From Hydrogenovibrio sp. UBA650 (GTDB taxonomy: Bacteria; Pseudomonadota; Gammaproteobacteria; Thiomicrospirales; Thiomicrospiraceae), in NCBI GenBank assembly GCA_002299245.1, contig DBOI01000072.1, positions 2,763-21,756 on the forward strand: a stretch of DNA of 18,994 bases, written 5' to 3'. The notes beneath the pieces are model-generated. The model was not told where the DNA came from. It was given only the letters and a program-made list of their open reading frames with translations, and searched no databases. This document shows positions 1-7,875 of this stretch, piece by piece; position 1 is the first letter of the stretch, and each line of letters starts with the position of its first letter. The position numbers and the translations under genes were made by a program.

Positions 1-656
1 TTATCCGTTGATTCAGCCATAGAATCGGTTCTAAAACCGATATAACCTCTCAAGCTATTGGTTACACTTAACCAGTTTTTCTGTAGCTCTAAAATATCGC
101 TCAACCAGGCTTCTCTGTCAGCAGAAAGCTCCTCGAGTTCGGAGCTAACCATCAGACTTAAAAGTTGTAGAGATTTACTGCTTAAAGGCTGCATATTGGT
201 ATTAAGATAATCAAAAGCAGGGAACTTCTGACTTCTATCAGTTTGTAAACTTTTGACTTTGGCAGCCACAGGATCAAGTTTCTTCAAATCTTGTTCGAGT
301 TCAATATAGGCATTAAGCAATTCTGAAGAATTATCATGCTTTTGCAGCTCTACTTTTGAGTCATTAATCTTAGTCTGAACCAGCTCCATACCTTGATAGT
401 ATTTATTTAGAACCTGCTCGTCTCCTGTAAGAACAAACATGCTCAGATAGTTCATATTTTTTTCAAGTTCAAAAGTGGCATCTTTAGCTTCAATTGCCAA
501 AGGTTGATGAATCTCAACAACATCGGACATGTCTGAACGAACCACTGCCAGATTTATGGCAGCCTGTATGGTAATAAATGCCAGTACGGCCCATATAACG
601 CCAAATCCGAAACGGATTTTCTGCTTTATGGTTAAGTTTCTAAGCCATTTTTTCAT
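1..656 (-). CDS. Chemoreceptor-like membrane sensor, 5' part only (runs off window)
   Basis: An open frame starts at the ATG at 656 and reads 218 codons without a stop to the window edge. The protein begins MKKWLRNLTIKQKIRFGFGV, a short basic cytoplasmic start. One hydrophobic segment follows at about residues 17-40. The rest is a long, mostly helical, charged periplasmic stretch rich in Leu, Glu, Lys and Gln. This is the usual N-terminal layout of methyl-accepting chemotaxis proteins and related helical-bundle sensors (first TM helix plus four-helix or bimodular ligand domain). The signalling half lies beyond the window, so it could equally be a histidine kinase or a GGDEF/EAL protein. An in-frame stop lies four codons upstream, which limits the start to this ATG or an adjacent TTG. 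The ribosome site is weak. It follows the dehydrogenase gene on the same strand after about 100 nt. The ligand is unknown. Confidence 0.6.
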   Translation of the reverse strand, partial: MKKWLRNLTIKQKIRFGFGVIWAVLAFITIQAAINLAVVRSDMSDVVEIHQPLAIEAKDATFELEKNMNYLSMFVLTGDEQVLNKYYQGMELVQTKINDSKVELQKHDNSSELLNAYIELEQDLKKLDPVAAKVKSLQTDRSQKFPAFDYLNTNMQPLSSKSLQLLSLMVSSELEELSADREAWLSDILELQKNWLSVTNSLRGYIGFRTDSMAESTD

Positions 657-755
657 CAATTCACATCATCAAGTTTCAACATATGTTTGCATCAAGCAAA
701 ACAAATGCCATATTAATAATGTGGTTTGAAGTGTTTGAAAGGAAGTAAGACTAAA

Positions 756-1535
756 CTAACGTTGAGGGTAGTTACCGCGAGCGATCAAGCCTCCATCCAT
801 GGTTAGGATAGATCCCGTCATCCATTGCGCCGCATCTGATAATAAAAATGCCGTTGCATGACCCATCTCGTCGGTTGTACCGTAACGGCCAGCAGGCATG
901 GCATTACACCACTTCTTTTCCATTTCAGGTTGATTAAGAATTCGGTCAGTCCGTTCAACAGGCACCACCCCTGGCGCAAGAACATTTACTCGAATACCGT
1001 ACTGCCCCCATTCCACGGCTTGAACCTTGGTAATAGCATCCAAAGCTGCCTTAGAAGCGGCGTAGGCAGAAAACCACTCACAGGTTGCCTGACCATGGAT
1101 TGAGCTATTATTAACGATAGCCCCGCCCTGTCCATTATCAATACAAGCCTGGGCAAAAGCGGTACTTAATTGATAAGGGGCATGCAGATTGACTGCCAGT
1201 GTTTCAGAGAATTTTTCTCCCTGAGGATCTTTAAGAGCGACCGTTTTTGTGACAATACCGGCATTGTTAACCAGACCATCTAAGCCATCAAATATTTTCC
1301 AGGCCTGTTGAAAAAACGCATCCAAACTATCCAGTTCTCTGAAATCACAACGCAAGATATCTACATCTTCGTTTAACTTTTTCACGTCTGCCAAGGTTTT
1401 TTCAATTCCAGATTGATTCTGATTGTAATGCAGAACTAATCGGCATCCTTGCTCGGCAAGCACTCTTGCCATTCCCGCTCCAATACCGCTCGAAGCACCG
1501 GTGATTAAAATTCTCTTGTCTTTCAATCCGTACAT
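756..1535 (-). CDS. Short-chain dehydrogenase/reductase (SDR), classical type
   Basis: The product is a 259-residue cytosolic NAD(P)-dependent oxidoreductase with all the classical SDR marks. It has the glycine-rich TGASSGIG cofactor loop at residues 12-19, NNAG at 90-93, the catalytic triad Ser144/145, Tyr158 and Lys162 (YAASK), and a C-terminal MTGSILTMDGG segment at about 239-249. The residues after the second strand (HYNQN, about 36-40) are not acidic, which favours NADP(H); this is inference. The substrate cannot be read from the sequence; fatty-acid, pteridine and sugar reductases all share this fold. The ATG at 1535 has an AGGGAT ribosome site 8-10 nt upstream and lies 11 nt after the murG stop, so it is probably co-transcribed with the dcw cluster. 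An SDR here, where murC normally follows murG, is unusual. Confidence 0.9.
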   Translation of the reverse strand: MYGLKDKRILITGASSGIGAGMARVLAEQGCRLVLHYNQNQSGIEKTLADVKKLNEDVDILRCDFRELDSLDAFFQQAWKIFDGLDGLVNNAGIVTKTVALKDPQGEKFSETLAVNLHAPYQLSTAFAQACIDNGQGGAIVNNSSIHGQATCEWFSAYAASKAALDAITKVQAVEWGQYGIRVNVLAPGVVPVERTDRILNQPEMEKKWCNAMPAGRYGTTDEMGHATAFLLSDAAQWMTGSILTMDGGLIARGNYPQR

Positions 1536-1546
1536 AAGTCTTATCC

Positions 1547-2626
1547 CTATCGCATAATTTCTTGGAGCTTCTCAACAATTATCTCTGTTGCTTTCTGCTT
1601 GGCTGCTTGACGAATATTGTTCGACGCCTCAACCCTTTTTCCGGAATCGGAACACCACTCAGTTAATCTTTCTGCAAGAAGCTCAGGAGAGAGCTGATCT
1701 TGTTGAATAATCTCTCCGCCGTCTAAATTTAAAAGAGCTTGGGCGTTAGCGGTTTGATGATCATCAACCGCATGAGGATAAGGCACCATAATCGCAGGCC
1801 TGGCAACCGCCATCAATTCACTAACAGTCAAAGCGCCGGAACGACAGACCAGTAAATCTGCTTTAGCATAAGCCTGTTCCATGTCATCTATGAAAGATAT
1901 TACCTCTGCCTCTACTCCGGCTTCTGAATAAGCTTGCTGAGCTTCAGAAAGCGTTTTTTCTCCGGTCTGATGAACAACATTAGGACGAATCTCTTCCGCC
2001 ATTAATGCCAGTGCTCTAGGCAGGTTTTCGTTCAAGGTTAAAGCTCCTCGACTACCACCCAAGACAAGAAGCTCACACTTATCACTCTCCTGAACTTGAG
2101 CTATTTGCTCTAAACCTTCGCGCACTGGATTACCAATGGTAACGACATTTTTGCCGGTAATTTTCTGTTGCGGAAATGCGCAAATTACCAACTTTGAAAG
2201 CGGCGCTAACAACTTATTAGTAAGCCCCGGAATCGCGTTTTGTTCATGAAGCGCCAAGGGAATTCCTAATGATTTGGCAGCTAGACCTCCTGGACCACAG
2301 ACAAAGCCTCCCATTCCTAATACCAGATCTGGCCTGACCCTGCGCATAATCTTGCGGGCTTGCCACCAGGCACGAATCACATTGAACGGCGCTGCTAACC
2401 AGCCTCGCCAGCCATTACCGCGCAAGCCTTTAATGGTAATACTATGAATCGGCAGGCCTGCATTTTCTACCCAGGCTGTTTCCATCCCTGCAACAGTACC
2501 TAACCAGCTAATCTCAACGCCTTGTTTCTGTAACGCCATAGCCAGAGCTATTCCTGGAAACACGTGACCACCTGTGCCTCCAGCCATAATCATAATTTTT
2601 TTCTGATTACTTGAAGTTTGACTCAT
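1547..2626 (-). CDS. murG: UDP-GlcNAc:undecaprenyl-pyrophosphoryl-MurNAc-pentapeptide GlcNAc transferase MurG
   Basis: MurG adds GlcNAc from UDP-GlcNAc to lipid I to give lipid II, on the inner face of the cytoplasmic membrane. The 359-residue protein is close to the usual family length (about 355). Family marks are the GGTGGHVFPG loop at residues 16-25, GMGGFVCGPGG at about 104-114, the acceptor-side HEQNAIPG at 127-134, the second glycine loop LGGSRGA at 189-195, and the donor-site RSGALTVSE at 262-270 followed by PYPHAVDDHQTANA. It is a GT-B (glycosyltransferase family 28) fold. The ATG at 2626 lies 1 nt beyond the ftsW stop, so the two are translationally coupled. It is followed by an SDR gene rather than by murC. 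Both catalytic regions look intact. Confidence 0.97.
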   Translation of the reverse strand: MSQTSSNQKKIMIMAGGTGGHVFPGIALAMALQKQGVEISWLGTVAGMETAWVENAGLPIHSITIKGLRGNGWRGWLAAPFNVIRAWWQARKIMRRVRPDLVLGMGGFVCGPGGLAAKSLGIPLALHEQNAIPGLTNKLLAPLSKLVICAFPQQKITGKNVVTIGNPVREGLEQIAQVQESDKCELLVLGGSRGALTLNENLPRALALMAEEIRPNVVHQTGEKTLSEAQQAYSEAGVEAEVISFIDDMEQAYAKADLLVCRSGALTVSELMAVARPAIMVPYPHAVDDHQTANAQALLNLDGGEIIQQDQLSPELLAERLTEWCSDSGKRVEASNNIRQAAKQKATEIIVEKLQEIMR

Positions 2627-2627
2627 A

Positions 2628-3890
2628 TTAACTCCCTGCTACGCTGGATCGTTTAGCTCTCGGTTTTCTAACCCTTGGCCTGCGCTTTGTGTTCTTCTTG
2701 GCTTGAGTCGCCTCTTGCTGATCATCATCTTCCGAATCACTATCTTCAGGCGCTTTTGCCTCTTTTGGCAAGAAACGACTCTCGTAATCAACTCTTAACA
2801 CCAAAGCCATTGCGATACTTAGCAGCAGCATACTACTACCACCATAACTCATAAACGGCAGCGTTAACCCTTTAGTTGGAAAGGCGCCGAGGTTAACGCC
2901 GATATTGATGGCGGCCTGTAAAATTATCCAGATACCGATACCATAACTAATCATTGCGCCAAAGAAATGGTTGGCTTGTAACGCCTTATGCCCAATCCTG
3001 AAAAGTCTATATAGCAGTGCCAAGTACAACAGCATCAGTAGAATCACACCGAAAAATCCAAACTCTTCGGCATAAATCGAGAACAGGAAGTCGGTATGAG
3101 CATCAGGCAGATAGAGCATTTTCTGCACTGAGTTTCCTAAACCAGAACCCAGCCAGTTGCCACTACCGGAGGCAATCAAAGCCTGGGTTAACTGATAACC
3201 GGTGCCAAAAGGGTCTTGCCAGGGGTCAAGAAAGCTACTGATTCGAGCCATACGGTATTCAGAAGTAGCCACCAAAGCAACCAGAATACTTACCATTGGC
3301 AGTACGGTTAACACAAAATAACGCCAAGGCGCTCCAGCGATAAGCAGCATTCCAGTAATGATGACTGCAATAACCAGAGTACTGCCGTAGTCCGGCTCCA
3401 TCAAGAGCAAAACTGCCATGATGCCAAAAGGCAGAGCCAGACGAATAACCGCTTCAAAACTCTCTTTAACCGCTGAAAGATGACGATCCAGATAACCGGC
3501 CATAAAAATAACGATCACCAGTTTCATAAACTCGGATGGCTGGAAGTTCATGACAACAAGGTGGAGCCAGCGCTTACTACCATTAATTTCGCGGCCAAAA
3601 ATTAATACCGCAACCAGTAACACTATGCCAAAGATAAACAGTTTTCCGCGGTGCTGTTCCCAAAAATCCAGCGGTATCTTAAAAACAATATAGCCAGCGA
3701 TTAAACCGAGACCGACAGCTAAAAATTGGCGAATCAGATAATGTGACGGATCATTGAAACGCAATTCACTAATCGCGACCGAGCTGGAAAAAACCATCGT
3801 CAAACCAATTACCAACAATATCGCAAGCAGTCCTATTAGCCAAAAGTCGGTTGGCCAGGTTTGTTGCTGTTGTTTTAAACTAGTCGACAT
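2628..3890 (-). CDS. ftsW: Septal peptidoglycan glycosyltransferase FtsW (SEDS family)
   Basis: FtsW is the SEDS-family polymerase that links lipid II into glycan strands at the septum, in complex with FtsI and activated through FtsQLB and FtsN. The 420-residue sequence is polytopic (about ten hydrophobic segments) and carries the family signatures. These are NGSKRWL at about 103-109, QPSEFMK at 117-123, the LPDAHTDF loop at 261-268 with the invariant Asp (267), AEEFG at 274-278, and GLTLPFMSYGGSSML at 341-355. The C-terminal cytoplasmic tail (about 375-420) is unusual: an acidic run (EDSDSEDDD) is followed by a strongly basic run (KRRPRVRKPRAKR). It lies between murD (11-nt gap) and murG (1-nt gap), as in most dcw clusters. 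Confidence 0.97.
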   Translation of the reverse strand: MSTSLKQQQQTWPTDFWLIGLLAILLVIGLTMVFSSSVAISELRFNDPSHYLIRQFLAVGLGLIAGYIVFKIPLDFWEQHRGKLFIFGIVLLVAVLIFGREINGSKRWLHLVVMNFQPSEFMKLVIVIFMAGYLDRHLSAVKESFEAVIRLALPFGIMAVLLLMEPDYGSTLVIAVIITGMLLIAGAPWRYFVLTVLPMVSILVALVATSEYRMARISSFLDPWQDPFGTGYQLTQALIASGSGNWLGSGLGNSVQKMLYLPDAHTDFLFSIYAEEFGFFGVILLMLLYLALLYRLFRIGHKALQANHFFGAMISYGIGIWIILQAAINIGVNLGAFPTKGLTLPFMSYGGSSMLLLSIAMALVLRVDYESRFLPKEAKAPEDSDSEDDDQQEATQAKKNTKRRPRVRKPRAKRSSVAGS

Positions 3891-3901
3891 AACTTACCCA
3901 T

Positions 3902-5245
3902 CTAACTACTTGGTAAAGATTTAACCATTTGTACAAATTTTTCACCGCGTTCAACATAATTTTGAAATTGATCGAAACTCGCACAAGCCGGTGAAAAAAG
4001 CACAATATCTCCGCCTTGTGCATTTTCACAGGCGACATTAACAGCGGAGTTGAGGTCTTCTAACTTAATCAACTCAACCTCAGGAGAAATACCGGATACC
4101 GCTTTGGCAATGCTGTCCTGGTCTCTGCCAAATAAGATCAGTAGCCGACAGTACTGAGCAATTGGCTCTGCCAAATCTGCAAAGTCGGCATCCTTTCCAA
4201 CACCACCTGCAATCAAGATCAGTTTTCCAGAGGCCTGCTCACCAAGTGACTCAATCGCGGTCACAGTGGCACCAACATTGGTGCCTTTAGAGTCATTAAT
4301 CCAATCTACTCCATTAACATTGGCAACTAACTCTGTGCGATGCGGCAGGCCACCAAATTCAGCGAAAACCTCGGTGAAAATTTCACTGTCAATATTAAAT
4401 GGTTGGCATAGCGCCATGGTTGCTAATGCATTCAATTGATGATGTCTGCCCTGGAGCTTTAATACCGAAACAGGAACCTTGGCAGAGTCTCCACTACCAA
4501 GCCAATTTGCTCCCTTGTGTTCAATAACACCATAATCAGTGTCATTCTTAACAAAGCCTTCAGTTGTAGAAAAACAGAGTGTTGGCGTATGATTTAACAG
4601 GCCATTGAGATTGAGTTCGGCTGGAACCACCGCCAGTTCAGTGTGATCAAAAACCCGCGCCTTTGCACTGATGTAATCTTCTAGATCGATATAGCGATCC
4701 ATATGATCTTCAGAAATATTCAGAATGGTTGATGATACTGTTGCCAGTGAGTAGGTTGTCTCCAACTGAAAACTCGAAAGCTCAAGTACAAAGACATCAT
4801 ACTCATTTGCATCTATTAGCAAGTCTAGAGCTGGCACGCCAATATTGCCTCCCACTCCGGTATTGTATCCGGCTCTGGAGAGAATCATCCCAACCAAAGT
4901 AGTTACAGTGCTTTTTCCGTTAGAGCCGGTAATGGCGATAATCGGCAGTTCTGTTGCGCGAGCAAACAATTCGATGTCACCTATCACCTGCTTGCCAGCT
5001 TCTTCCAGTTCGAGTACCCAAGGTTCATTTTTAGAAATTCCGGGGCTAAGTACAATGGTGTCAAACTGCTCAATCCACTCAACTGGTAATGTACCAGCGG
5101 CGAATTTAACATCAGGAAAAACAGCTTGCAGCGGTTCAATAGCAAAGTTGTTTCGACTATCAAATGCCATGCATTTCTGATCTCGAGACTGAAAATATCT
5201 CAGTACCGATTGACCTGTAACGCCTAAACCTGCAACTAAATACAT
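3902..5245 (-). CDS. murD: UDP-N-acetylmuramoyl-L-alanine--D-glutamate ligase MurD
   Basis: MurD is the cytosolic Mur ligase that adds D-glutamate to UDP-MurNAc-L-Ala, using ATP. The 447-residue protein begins MYLVAGLGVTGQSV, the glycine-rich UDP-binding start. It has the ATP-binding ITGSNGKST at residues 105-113, then GGNIGVP, ELSSFQLE and LNISEDHMDRY in the central domain, and NDSKGTNVGAT before the C-terminal domain. Its N terminus is about eight residues shorter than the E. coli enzyme. The ribosome site at 5245 is only a purine run (AAGAAAG) directly against the ATG, so initiation may be inefficient or coupled to mraY, whose stop lies 30 nt upstream. ftsW follows after 11 nt. The motifs appear complete. 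Confidence 0.97.
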   Translation of the reverse strand: MYLVAGLGVTGQSVLRYFQSRDQKCMAFDSRNNFAIEPLQAVFPDVKFAAGTLPVEWIEQFDTIVLSPGISKNEPWVLELEEAGKQVIGDIELFARATELPIIAITGSNGKSTVTTLVGMILSRAGYNTGVGGNIGVPALDLLIDANEYDVFVLELSSFQLETTYSLATVSSTILNISEDHMDRYIDLEDYISAKARVFDHTELAVVPAELNLNGLLNHTPTLCFSTTEGFVKNDTDYGVIEHKGANWLGSGDSAKVPVSVLKLQGRHHQLNALATMALCQPFNIDSEIFTEVFAEFGGLPHRTELVANVNGVDWINDSKGTNVGATVTAIESLGEQASGKLILIAGGVGKDADFADLAEPIAQYCRLLILFGRDQDSIAKAVSGISPEVELIKLEDLNSAVNVACENAQGGDIVLFSPACASFDQFQNYVERGEKFVQMVKSLPSS

Positions 5246-5275
5246 CTTTCTTAGTGTTCCAGTTTTTTAAATAAG

Positions 5276-6358
5276 TTAACGCAGTTTCAGACTGGCTAAC
5301 CCTATCAATACCAGCAAAATCGTAATAATCCAGAAGCGAACAATCACCTGAGATTCATGCCAACCTTTCTGCTCGTAATGATGATGCAGCGGCGCCATTA
5401 AGAAAATACGCTTGCCACGTAATTTGAAAGAGCCGACTTGAAGGATTACCGAGATCGTTTCGGCAACAAAAATCCCACCCATAATAAACAGCACCAACTC
5501 CTGTTTAACCGCGACGGCGATGCCACCAAGAGTTGCTCCGATTGCCAGTGATCCAACATCACCCATGAAGACCTGGGCTGGATGGGCATTAAACCAAAGG
5601 AAGCCAAGCCCGGCTCCGACTAAAGCTGCAGCTAAAATAGTCAACTCACCAACGCCGGGAATATAAGGAATATTCAAATAGTCGGCAAAGTAGACGTGGC
5701 CTGACAAATAGGCAAAGATGCCAAGAGCGGCTGAAATCATAACCGCAGGCATAATTGCCAGGCCATCTAAACCATCAGTTAAGTTAACCGCGTTTGAAGT
5801 GCCAACAATAACAAAGTAACTCAGAACAATCGTCCACATTCCAAGTTCAATAACGGTATCTTTCATATAAGGTATCAAGAGCTGGGTTTCTGCTGGCACA
5901 TTAGCCATTGCAAACAAAGTGTAAGCCGTAATCAAACCAACAATCGACTGCCAAAGATATTTGGTACGAGAGCGCATACCCTCTGGGTCTTTGTAGACCA
6001 CTTTCATATAATCATCTACAAAACCAATTACTCCGAAACCAAGCATAGACAGAGTAATAACAACCAGATAGTGATTAGTCAGGTCTCCCCAGAGAATAAC
6101 GGCTAATGCAATTGAGAAAATAATCATGGTTCCACCCATGGTTGGGGTACCAGATTTAATCAAATGAGTTTGAGGGCCATCTTCACGAATTGACTGGCCA
6201 ACTTTTAAACGAGTCAACCAGCGAATCATTGCCGGGCCAATTAGAAAAGAGAGGGTTAAAGCCGTTAACACACTCATAATGGCGCGCATGGTAATATAAC
6301 TGAACACACCAAAACCAGAAATATATTGTTGAAGATACTCGGTTAAATAGACCAGCAT
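5276..6358 (-). CDS. mraY: Phospho-MurNAc-pentapeptide transferase MraY
   Basis: MraY transfers phospho-MurNAc-pentapeptide from UDP to undecaprenyl phosphate, making lipid I, the first membrane-bound precursor. The 360-residue length equals that of the E. coli enzyme, and the key residues fall at the same numbers: Asp115 and Asp116 (GFVDDYMKV), Asp267 (FMGDVGS) and His325-327 (APLHHHYEQKGWHE). NAVNLTDGLDGLA at about 189-201 is also present. The protein is polytopic with about ten membrane segments. The gene lies 8 nt after the murF stop and 30 nt before murD, in the canonical order, so it is part of the same operon. Confidence 0.98.
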   Translation of the reverse strand: MLVYLTEYLQQYISGFGVFSYITMRAIMSVLTALTLSFLIGPAMIRWLTRLKVGQSIREDGPQTHLIKSGTPTMGGTMIIFSIALAVILWGDLTNHYLVVITLSMLGFGVIGFVDDYMKVVYKDPEGMRSRTKYLWQSIVGLITAYTLFAMANVPAETQLLIPYMKDTVIELGMWTIVLSYFVIVGTSNAVNLTDGLDGLAIMPAVMISAALGIFAYLSGHVYFADYLNIPYIPGVGELTILAAALVGAGLGFLWFNAHPAQVFMGDVGSLAIGATLGGIAVAVKQELVLFIMGGIFVAETISVILQVGSFKLRGKRIFLMAPLHHHYEQKGWHESQVIVRFWIITILLVLIGLASLKLR

Positions 6359-6366
6359 TACTCTTC

Positions 6367-7875
6367 CTAATTTACCTTAAACTTTTCTAAAATGGGCTTG
6401 GAAACATTTTCCATAGCAGCACTTCTGGAACCTTTGACTAGAATATTCATCTGCTGAGTTTCACAACTCTTATTCAGCAGCTCTTCAAGCCCCAAAAAAA
6501 GATCCTGATGCGATTCAAAGTAGTCTGAATTGGTACCAAAAACGCTAGGCATCTTCTGCGCTTCAGAGCCAAACACAAACAGGTGGCTCACCCCTTTCTG
6601 TTTTGCGTACTCTGCGACTTCACGGTGAGCTTGCGTCGAAGTTTCACCAACTTCAGCCATGGCTCCCAGGCAGAGAATTGCATCCCCTGGCAAAGCGGTT
6701 ACAGCATCGATTCCAGCCTTAACTGACTCAGGGTTTGCATTATAACTGTCATCGATCAACCAACCACAGCTTATTCTGTTTTTTTGCAAGCGACCGGCAA
6801 CCCCGGCAAACTGACTTAAAACATGCCCAAACTGCGACCAGTCTAATCCAGCAGCATAACAAACCGCTGCACAGGCTGCAGCATTCATTGCGTTGTGTTT
6901 TCCCAAAACCGGCATAGTCACTGAGTGCTGCTCACCATTAATATTCAAACCGAAGCTTACAGCATTCTCTGTGGAGGAAAAATCCGATAGTCGAACATCA
7001 GCCTGCTCCAAGCTGCCAAAGCTCATGATATTCTCTACATTAAGCCTTTCTAGTTCATCTATCCAGTAGTCATAACCATAAGAATCGGTATTAACGACAG
7101 CAACCCCTGCTGGTCTATGTTCTATCTGATTTAGGCCTCTGAAAATTTCCCCTTTGGCCTCAACAACTCCTTGCAAACTGCCAAAACCTTCCAAGTGGGC
7201 ACCAGCAGCATTATTCAGAATCGCAATATCCGGCAAAGCCAATGAGGTCAAATAATCTATTTCATTTTTATGGTTTGCCCCCATTTCGATAATGGCATAC
7301 TCGTGTTCAGGGCGAAGATTCAACAGAGTTCTTGGCACTCCCAGATCATTGTTTAAATTGCCTTCAGTAGCCAGTGTATTACCATTTGCTGAAAACAGAC
7401 TTTGAAGCAGTGTTTTAACGGTAGTTTTTCCGTTGCTTCCAGTAATTGCAACCAGCTTTTTAACAGGCATTTTCAAACGGTGCCAGCGTGCAAACTGCCC
7501 AAGAGCCGCCCTGGTATTTTCAACTTGTACAGCAGGAACAGATGTAACAGAATCAAGCTCTGTTAAAACTGCCGCGGCACCCTGTTTTACAGCCTGATCA
7601 ATAAAAGCGTGACCATCAAAGTTTTCGCCTTTAATTGCAATATAAAGTGCGCCCGGCTTAATAGTACGAGTATCGGTGCTAATTGAATCAAAGCAGATCT
7701 TATCTGCGTTAACTACCGGGCCAAGCTGGTCGCCTTCAGTAGCCTCTAGCAAATCTTCCAAAGTCCAGCAAAAACGGTTATCGCCCTGTTGATCCAAAGA
7801 TTCTCCAATCTGCTGCTGCAACTCATTTACCATCTGTTCAATATCACCTTCAATCATTTCTGGAAAACCATTCAT
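6367..7875 (-). CDS. murF: UDP-MurNAc-tripeptide--D-Ala-D-Ala ligase MurF
   Basis: MurF completes the cytosolic precursor by joining D-Ala-D-Ala to UDP-MurNAc-tripeptide with ATP. Domain order is normal: an N-terminal substrate domain (STDTRTIKPGALYIAIKGENFDGH, about 66-89; listed as a span), the ATP loop ITGSNGKTT at 144-152, GNLNNDLGVP and EMGANH in the central domain, and DDSYNANP plus KGSRSAAME in the C-terminal domain. At 502 residues it is about 50 longer than the E. coli protein. About 30 extra residues are at the N terminus, which is acidic and Gln-rich. The ATG at 7875 overlaps the murE end by 26 nt and has a poor ribosome site. The Met at 7833 (residue 15) has AAGGTG about 11 nt upstream and is a credible alternative start, giving 488 residues. 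Confidence 0.96.
   Translation of the reverse strand: MNGFPEMIEGDIEQMVNELQQQIGESLDQQGDNRFCWTLEDLLEATEGDQLGPVVNADKICFDSISTDTRTIKPGALYIAIKGENFDGHAFIDQAVKQGAAAVLTELDSVTSVPAVQVENTRAALGQFARWHRLKMPVKKLVAITGSNGKTTVKTLLQSLFSANGNTLATEGNLNNDLGVPRTLLNLRPEHEYAIIEMGANHKNEIDYLTSLALPDIAILNNAAGAHLEGFGSLQGVVEAKGEIFRGLNQIEHRPAGVAVVNTDSYGYDYWIDELERLNVENIMSFGSLEQADVRLSDFSSTENAVSFGLNINGEQHSVTMPVLGKHNAMNAAACAAVCYAAGLDWSQFGHVLSQFAGVAGRLQKNRISCGWLIDDSYNANPESVKAGIDAVTALPGDAILCLGAMAEVGETSTQAHREVAEYAKQKGVSHLFVFGSEAQKMPSVFGTNSDYFESHQDLFLGLEELLNKSCETQQMNILVKGSRSAAMENVSKPILEKFKVN

Noticed and set aside
529..729. 66-residue plus-strand open frame
   Set aside because: It is antisense to the start of the chemoreceptor-like gene with no ribosome site or family features; a shadow.
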